Assembly: GCA_026874595.1 (NCBI GenBank) | Contig: CM049310.1 | Span: forward strand, 54,067,058-54,131,057 | Length of the DNA: 64,000 bases | Direction: 5' to 3' | DNA from: Sipunculus nudus | Lineage: Eukaryota; Annelida; Sipuncula; Golfingiida; Sipunculidae | Shown: one piece after another, positions 55,717 through 64,000 of the stretch | Layout: the number at the start of each line of letters is the position of its first letter | How positions within the stretch are numbered: the stretch's first letter is position 1 | Notes under the pieces: generated by a model | The model's input: the letters and a program-made list of their open reading frames with translations, nothing else | What the model was told of the DNA's origin: nothing | The model's database searches: none | Program-made: the position numbers and the translations under genes

Positions 55717-56790
55717 ATATCTTATGTGCCAAAGAGGGTCTTCCACGCTTTATATGTTATTAATTATATATATATATGTATGTTTCTTTTCCGGACCAAA
55801 GGTTTGATATTTATAAAGCACTTTTAGCCTTTAATATTTCTACACGGGAACTGATTTCTATGTAAGAAAAAAGCAAGGGTAAAATATATATGTAGCGTTT
55901 CACGTTTTCGTTTACTATATAATATATGAGCACGTTAAGCTTAAGCCTATATATGGTGTTTACATGACCAAATCTTTTGTGTTTTTACAACATAATCTGA
56001 AATCATCTTATACCAAAAACCACCAAGTCTATATATTATTTATGGCATAGATGCATGAAGTCTATATCAATTATAGCATATATGGTTCAATATTTAATAG
56101 AAAACAGTTAATTGTGTTTATTTCTTATATCTCTCTTAATTGGCGGCTAATAGATCAGCGTTATTTATTATTACCATATGGCCTGTAAGTCTCTATGGAT
56201 AGTCCTCATTTGCCTTTTTTTGTACCAGATTTTTTTATGAAATGTGACGTCAAAAAAAGTTCCACATATAGGGAACATCCCAGTTAACATGCATGTATAA
56301 TGGTAAAATATAATTGAGGGAAAGTCGTATATATACACACAGTTTTTTAGAAATAAAAAATATATAGACATATACTCTCCTATATAAGGTAAAATAATGA
56401 CTATATAAAAGGCTCTGTTCGAATTGAGAGTAAAAACATGGAGGCAGTCACTGAGCAAAATAATGTATAATCGTTCTCGTTGAGGAAGACTGTATACATG
56501 AATGAATAAGTCGCAGCTAAAAGAATAAAGGTGCCAGGAACTGAAGAAATTAGGTATAGCCGCAGCAAGGAAAAATGTAAGTCCTTCATAAATACAGGGA
56601 ATGGAATGGAACAGAGAAATTATTTATGAATACGACACTTCATTAATATGGATATGTATTCGGATAAAATGTTTGGACATGATTGATTGATTGATAATCT
56701 TTATTCCTCCGAATTCGAAGTGTAAAATCGATTCGAGTGGAAGAGAAAACAATGTTAATTGATTAAAATATATTTCAGTATATAAGTAAA

Positions 56791-56865
<75 letters not shown>

Positions 56866-56927
56866 CTGACGCGTATCACCGGTTACAAGTTTACTGCATG
56901 GGGATATAATGAACTATATATGCTGTC

Positions 56928-56993
<66 letters not shown>

Positions 56994-57243
56994 GCAGGTT
57001 ATGCATGCATGCATGGGCCAGTGTTTCAGAACTTCAGTGCTACTGTATATATTTATTAACTTACAGTGGATAGGGACCATATATATTACATGCAGTTACA
57101 CAATGACTTTTCTGTTTGTATACAAGGAAGGGATATGTTGGTTGCCATGGGACCATGTATACATGGGATTTTTCAAATATATTAATATGTACTTAAACAT
57201 ACACAAATCGGCATGGTCTCACATGTATGTTTTCACCCATGTA

Positions 57244-57287
<44 letters not shown>

Positions 57288-57899
57288 GGTATATATATGT
57301 TTCCTCCCTCCGGCTCAAATATGTAAATTGTTCAACATTCCATGTTTAATGTATGTATGTGTATATATATATGTATGTGTACAGACTCGATACGTGTTAT
57401 TTCAATGAAGTTCATGAACTGAAACCCTCAGGGAATCTTTGAGGCTGATTATGACGACGGCCCGAGCAGAAGTGACACCTCTGTTCTGTATATATATATA
57501 TATAGCCTCGTTCTGAGCCACGGAGTACATGTGCTGTAAAAGCAATAATGGAATAAAACATGCGAATTAAATCAAGTGAATGAAATTGTTTTTCATTGAT
57601 ATATTGTATATGTGTTTATGTATGAGGGAGGTTAGAGAATGAAGGCATGTTTGTAATCACGCCGATATGCATGTGTATACATGTATATAATTATTAAATG
57701 AAAGACAGAGAAACTGAATAATTTACCTATATATATATTGCTATTGTACAGGACTATAGAGGATATATAAAATACTCCAAAAATATAAAAATATGTCGAA
57801 AGTCTGATCGGTTTTTGTTATTTTCATTATTTACAGTCACATTTAAAGATTATTTAAAAACATTTTGCGATTTCAGCTACGTCGGTGATACTTTAACAA

Positions 57900-57971
<72 letters not shown>

Positions 57972-58944
57972 AATACAAATATATGTGGGACATATATAGT
58001 TGGACACTTTATATACATATATAGTATCTACGACACTATAATGAAGCATATATTCATACGTTCATCAGAAGTAATATTCATGTATGCTATAAATAAGGAT
58101 ATGTAGGTTAATTCACATGCATATAGAAGTTCGTCTCTTCATCTCTCAGTAACCCCTACCTTACTTCTGCTTCACTGACATCGTATTTATATAGAGAAAA
58201 AAAATCGAAGTGAAACGTTAATTGCATTTTGGGCTCAAAATCTAATTACTTTTAATTTGCATAATTACTCTAAATTGACAAGTAAAAGGGTTGTTAACCC
58301 CATTCCGTTATTTGCTGCATGCATGCTTTCTTTATCATTTTCTTCTATAGCAATGTTAATATCTGACACTTTAGGAGGAGATCCTAAAAATATGTGTGGC
58401 CTGTCGTCTCATATTTACATAACATATAAACGTATCTCTGTAATAATGTTCGATTTACCAATTTATTAAAACAATTTATTATACTTCATTCTTCTTGACA
58501 ATAATTATAGACTCATAAGAATTTAATTACTTTATCCATATGAATGAAGTTTATTACTGTAGCATTCAAGACGCCAATAATATAAATATATGAATTTAAT
58601 AGAATAATTTCTTTTAAATATGTAATATCAACTACATTTATATTTTTTATGTATACATATTTATAATGATTTATATGTTTATAAATACAAAAATCTGTGC
58701 CCAATTTATTTCTTCAGTAGTTAAACACGTTTGTATGAGTAGAATGCTGTTCACGTCAGCTGATGAAAATAAATCTGCCAAAGTAAAAATTGATCTGAGG
58801 AAATATCGATATTTGTGACAAGAATCAACAGTCTCTAAGGTTTAACTACGTGAGCTGAAGCATGTGCGCACGCATCATTAATGCTCGATCCCGGGCGCTC
58901 AAGGCAGCCCAACACAACTCACGGCTTTCAATCAATACTGCTCA

Positions 58945-58980
58945 TCTCATGTATATTAATGAGTATGAATATTCATGAGT
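58945..58980. promoter_or_regulatory. Palindromic POU/homeodomain-type sites downstream of gene B
   Basis: ATTAATGAG is followed by ATGAATATTCAT (58965-58976), a perfect 12-bp palindrome of the type bound by POU dimers. It sits at the end of a GC-richer 130-bp patch (58860-58990). Confidence 0.25.
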
Positions 58981-61290
58981 TCCTTGCTCTCCAGCCAACC
59001 CTTTTATAAATGAAGACTTTATTGATATGGCCATAAATATTCTTGAATTTACTAGTTGATGTGACTTCTGGTATTAACTCTAAATATATTTTGATAATTT
59101 AATTTGATCATTTTAAAATTTAGATGAGATCAAATACGAAAAGAGAATAGGTCTTTTGTTCTTTATCGGATTTCCTTACATTTTTCTTTAGGTTAAGGAG
59201 AGATGCCAAATTTATTGACTCAATACAGTTAGTCTACAGAAACGTATATGCAAATTCAAATTTTACTTTGAAAGAAAACTTGGTTAAGTATACACCAATG
59301 TTGTCATACTAATAATATAATATTTTTAAAATATTAATGAATCATTTAAAATGTTTTTTTTTTTTAATTTATGATCAAATAAGTAAAAGAGATTATGGCA
59401 GTATAGATATTCCCCCAAAAATTTAATAATCTAATTGATATATTATAATTATCGTCCCAGTAGATCAACAGGTATTTAATTAAAAATTAAGAACAATATT
59501 AAAATTGAGTCGGTAAAATTATTAAATTTCTTTTACCAGTAATTTTAACGATTATTTGATTAATCTATTTTACCAATTCATATAATTTATCCGGTTCACA
59601 ATTAATCAGCTTTCTGCGGGGTATAAATGGCACCTTTGACTCAAGTGCTAACGTAGTTTGCATATAATTTACGGCCGTGCACATTTTTAATACCAATTAA
59701 ATGTTGAGCACACACGTGATCTGTCTCATATATTGTATAGCACCGCAGCCTCCTCTAGTATTCCGCATATACAAGAAAGAAGCAAATTTATGATGAGAGT
59801 ATCTCCATATAGAGATAATTAGGAAGGTTCCTATATACGTCCGCCAATATTAAATAAAAGCCGCCTATTTTGAAATGCCCATTAGGTATGATCATTGTTA
59901 TTACAGCATGGAATACCGTACGTATTGGCTCTTCATTGTTCTCCGGCGGTACAGTGAGATGACCGCCCAATGACCTGATCTCGATGACAGCTGATAATAG
60001 CTTCGTCACCTGGTAGCTGACTTGATCAGTTGTGTGAGTCATTCAGTCTTCAAGGAACCGAGTAACTGACCGATGTTGGCTTAGAGCTGCCTTTCCATCC
60101 CCCTTAACACTATATTTATTTCATTTTATCCCCGGGGTAACCCGAATCTGAACTCATATGACCCAAATATTATCCAAAATTATTCATTCTTATATATGAA
60201 AGCTACATCCGGAAATATAAAAAATTTTAATAACATGTATTTTAAAACCATGGACTATAAATGCCGCACTAGTTCAAAGTGCAAGCATACATATATGACG
60301 TGTTATAGATATTAATATTCAAATTATTTGGAGAAATCCACATGAAATAATTACAATAATTAAAAAAGTGAAACCTATACTTAGGGTTAAAACATTACAC
60401 TTAATTGCATGCTTATCATAGTATACAGAATTTCGTCCGCGAAGCATATTTAATTTTTTTCTGTCGTGAATGGCTTATTTACACTAATGAGCATTTGTAA
60501 TTTTATACATGTGTATATATTTACATTTACATTAGCAGTTTACGATATGAATGTATATTTAAAGTAAACTGTTATATTGTATTTGTGTATGTAAGTTTAC
60601 ATATAAGTGTTATACTGATTAAGTTATAAAGATAAAGACATGTATATTAAATCTAAATGAGATTTTTATAAGTGCATGCAGAGCTATACGTATTGATATG
60701 CATGCCTTTAAAGTGCAAATGTATATATAAAGGGCATTGTGTCGCCTGACAAAACGGCCACAAAGACTAATATATAAGTCAAGTGCATGTCTAAACACAC
60801 GTCCCAATAAAAGACGATATTATTGCTCATATTAAATTACATTTTCATGACTTAATTAACTGTCGAATGCATAAAACGACAATATGATTTACAGGTGCAT
60901 GATATATGAGGGGTCCTTATATATATAGCTAGTCATATAAAGAAGCAATATATATATATAGTCTATACTGAACTTAAGTATTAAACTGGATTAGATCATT
61001 TGTTTGGAAAGTATTTATAGGACTACATTTTAATTGTTTTTACCACAGAATAACGTGAAAATTAATAAAGTAAGTTTTTTAACTTCCAGTACTTTATATA
61101 TATATATATATATGTATGTGTGTTATCAATGACCATTGTACAATAAAAAATATGTTCACACATTTAGAGAAAGAGAGATGTTTATCTATTTTTACAATAT
61201 ATTGACATGCATATGAATTTAGAATTTAGTATTGTTATATGATGTTTTTTTATCATTACTTGTGTTTCATCATATATTAAAAACCAAGGA

Positions 61291-61315
61291 AGTTCACGGA
61301 CGAAGTCGCGGGATA
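61291..61315 (+). repeat. Possible retroposon tail motif
   Basis: CACGGACGAAGTCGCGGG (61295-61312) resembles the GGACGAAGTCGCGGGC tail shared by many animal RTE-type LINEs and the SINEs that use them. No body of an element is visible around it. The match is from memory of the motif. Confidence 0.3.
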
Positions 61316-61993
61316 TGAATACATTGCTTGCCTGCACGTACGCTTATATATTTTAATTCTTGCATATTATGTGTTTTTCTCTTTTATTTTATTTATATTT
61401 TTTGGTTTGACGATTTAGATAGTCATACGCATCAAATATGACTAAAACATATCCATCTAGGTAAAATTTATATTTACATTTATTAATCGCTTTAAATATT
61501 TTAAAATAATTAGAACATGGATATTGGCCATTGGTTAAAATATAGGGAGCTTTTGTCATTGAGAATTAACTGTTGTAATTCAGTATATGTATAGTACAGA
61601 TTGGGGTAATTATTTCGATCAAATTGCAGGGATCTAAATGCTTTCATCAACGTCTACTAAAACATGCTTATAATTCCTGTGTCTTTTGTCTATATCTTTC
61701 CGTTTATTATTTGGATAAGTACAGATAATCTAGAGTAATTAATCAATAATGTAAAATCTAATATCATCAAAAGCGATATAGTTGTTGTCGATGCTTCGAA
61801 TGCTTCTTCAAATTTTGTTGAATTTATCTTAATGTTATTCTAATAAAAGTTATGTTTTTTGATATTACATGCAGTTTTCGGTCTAATAGCAAAATAAAAG
61901 TATTGATTTTTTAATATATTCTATATATAGACCGCATCGGTCAGGTCATGGCCGAGACATGTATAGCGTATACCATATATATAGAGTATATGG

Positions 61994-62019
61994 ACTATAT
62001 AGTATTTATACTATATAGT
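61994..62019. repeat. Palindrome of CTATATAG type
   Basis: ACTATATAGTA and TACTATATAGT flank TTTA, giving perfect 11-bp arms. It sits in a wider run of TATA/ATAT-rich imperfect palindromes. Confidence 0.7.
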
Positions 62020-62557
62020 ACATATACTAAGCACGTGACGTGTCAGAATTTAATTAAATTTTTAGTCCTCTATATCAGAAGAATCGATGAAGGCTATATA
62101 CGCCAAAAGGTATAATGTTATAAATGCATGGAATTCATATTCCTGGTAAATTTAAACGAACACTAGTTGTATAATTAACCGACAGAAAATATAACGTACA
62201 ACGTAATATATCAAGATAATAGTATATATGTCACGTATATATATTTTGGGATATGTATTATGTATTTACAGAGCTAAATATCTGTACTGACGAAATAACT
62301 AGCTCTGACAGCATACATTACAGAGCAAACATTTGCACACAACAGTTTAGAGTATAAATTGGATTTATAACCTCGACCGTCTGGTCCTGATATATAAGTA
62401 TAGGCCTGAACTATAAATTCCTGTGCTGATTTCTTTGCACATACAAATGTATATTTTAATTTTAAAAATATCTACAACGTCATATAGATGTTCATTTTTG
62501 GCTTGTAATATGTTTAAAGTATATATATGGATTGTACAATCCATGTAAAATAAATAA

Positions 62558-62624
<67 letters not shown>

Positions 62625-62824
62625 TTTTTTAATTGTTACATTTACACAACTGGTATAAATAATCGTGTTGGTGCATATACAAAAAGCTCTTTATAAGTAT
62701 ATAGACTTCAGGCTTAACCCTATATACCCTTCTTTGTATTTTACTTCCTATAATTAATAATTTGAAATCGATTTCATATCACTTCGGGAGAGTTAACCCT
62801 CACGTTATATATTATATATATATA

Positions 62825-62992
62825 TGTTGGAGCCTGTCTGCGTATCTGGCTAATCTGCCGATGGGCTTGGCCCATATGAGGATCAATTATTGGGCTGCCC
62901 ATGCATCTGCAGATGGGCAGCCCAATAACGGATTTGATACCATGCACTTTCTGGCCCATCTGCAGATGGGCTTGGCCCAATAACCGATTTTA
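62825..62992. repeat. Foldback cluster of GGGC/GCCC palindromes
   Basis: It contains ATGGGC-TTG-GCCCAT near 62860-62876, a 16-bp perfect inverted repeat with a 10-bp loop (62887-62902 and 62913-62928), an 18-bp perfect palindrome GCCCATCTGCAGATGGGC (62954-62971), and TGGGC-TTG-GCCCA just after. The arms are all variants of one sequence. It is GC-rich in AT-rich surroundings and ends about 50 nt before the candidate exon at 63040. It may be a MITE or a folded RNA segment. Confidence 0.75.
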
Positions 62993-63039
62993 GTTTTTAT
63001 TATCTTGATGACTTTTGTAATCAGACAAACATTTCTCAG

Positions 63040-63216
63040 AACTTAAATGAATTTGCCTGCTCTTGGGGTGTCCAACACACTTGTTATTCCCTCTGAAGCC
63101 AAGACCAGAGAAGAGGTCAGCAAGTATTCACGGGTAGTCCCTGTTGATAGTCTGTTTTACGTCGCCAAGAACATCCACGATAGGACCATGCAGGATATCG
63201 AAAGACCTTTGCCCAT
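63040..63216 (+). CDS. Possible first coding exon of an unknown gene, cut by the window
   Basis: After an acceptor-like ATTTCTCAG (63039) and an in-frame TAA (63044) an ATG at 63047 opens MNLPALGVSNTLVIPSEAK, continuing with a charged segment (REEVSKYSRVVPVDSL) and NIHDRTMQDIERPLPM. Codon use is balanced and distinctly GC-richer than the flanks. A GTTAGT donor at 63217 would end the exon in phase 2. Beyond it the frame turns AT-rich and stops at 63262. The family is not recognised; further exons would lie beyond 64000. Confidence 0.45.
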
Positions 63217-64000
63217 GTTAGTGCTTCATTTATCATTTAAGGTGTATCCGATATTAAGTTAGTGAACTGGTCATACCTTAATGCCTTTACCCTTAAGTGT
63301 TATTATAGTGTTAGTGACAACCAAATTAACTAGAAAGCACTCACAGAGCACATGCCTCCGCCACCGCATGTGTACGTACCAATGAAAGTACACTCGGTTA
63401 TATGACATGAAATAGTATATGGTCTTTTAGACAAAAAAGGTACAACCCAATCAAAACAGTGTGCCATTTAAACCACTGTATTATCATAATTTATTCAATT
63501 TATATAATATAGATTAATTTCAGATATATGTTTATTGTTCCGAATCCAAAAAAGGTCTATAAAAAAGTTTAGAATAGTTCCTACTAAGCTGAGCTAATAT
63601 TTTATTCGATAACAGTATCCCACACAGACCGAAATTAGTAATATGCAAGTATTAACTACGAATTTCGGTAGTTTTATCGTATAAATTTTATCTCTTCATT
63701 ATTTATCTTCTGAGTATAAAGTATAATTATATTTATCCAAAATGGTTTATTAGGAGTCTTGTTACAACTTTAATTTTATATTTATATTTATATTTTATTT
63801 ACTGAAACATATTTATATATTAAACATCGTGATGATTGCTTGTTTCAGAGATCTATTCAGTTGTATCTAATAAATTGTTTATTATTAAAAATAAAAATAA
63901 ACTTTACTATGTTACTGTGAAAGATATGAAAAACATAACGTTTTGTTTAAATTTATTTTGTGGCGTTTTTGCCCTGGCCTTTGCAAAGACACTACTCTCC
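63217..64000. other. AT-rich right edge
   Basis: No exon or clear repeat is seen after the candidate exon. Any partner exons would lie outside the window. Confidence 0.5.

Larger units (their letters stand above)
55571..62824. other. AT-rich region downstream of gene B
   Basis: Dominated by (TA)n arrays at 55640-55712, 56797-56862 (TC then TA), 56934-56990, 57249-57284, 57901-57967 and 62563-62620. A modest GC-richer patch at 58860-58990 has POU-type sites. No exon is supported. Confidence 0.6.

Overview
This window looks like nuclear DNA from a mollusc, probably a bivalve. It is strongly AT-rich, split by dozens of long (TA)n arrays, and has small spliced exons with canonical GT/AG borders. 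It also carries Pearl/Helentron-type non-autonomous transposons: repeated cores, a short ACGG-type microsatellite, subterminal inverted repeats and a 3' hairpin. Those elements are best known from bivalves. No bacterial, viral, tRNA, rRNA or CRISPR features were seen.

The coding content is two GATA-type zinc-finger transcription factor genes in the same orientation. Gene A (coding exons 7467-15088, 508 aa as modelled) is a full two-finger GATA4/5/6-class factor. Gene B (coding exons about 42353-55497, 429 aa as modelled) starts about 27 kb after gene A ends. Its C-terminal finger is intact, but its N-terminal finger is highly degenerate: it keeps the Cys-x2-Cys-x17-Cys-x2-Cys spacing and has lost the LWRR core. 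The two genes share the same intron phases through finger 2, and the finger 2 exon is exactly 126 nt in both. I read them as an old tandem duplication in which copy B diverged.

Layout: 1-1.5 kb holds simple repeats, a putative promoter and possibly an untranslated first exon for gene A, with an upstream FoxA/GATA/DR1 motif cluster. 1.5-7.4 kb is AT-rich DNA with three transposon pieces, including a Pearl-like element of eight tandem units. 7.4-15.6 kb is gene A. 15.6-42.2 kb is intergenic, with transposons, GC-richer patches holding clusters of GATA sites, and one possible minus-strand terminal exon. 42.3-55.5 kb is gene B, whose introns hold further transposons. 55.6-64 kb is AT-rich, with a palindromic foldback sequence and a coding-like exon near the right edge.

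Functionally, GATA4/5/6 factors bind WGATAR and specify endoderm, heart and mesoderm in animals. Several non-coding GC-richer patches contain multiple WGATAR sites, consistent with auto- or cross-regulation of the pair; that part is inference. Intron boundaries come from reading splice sites and frame, without transcript evidence.
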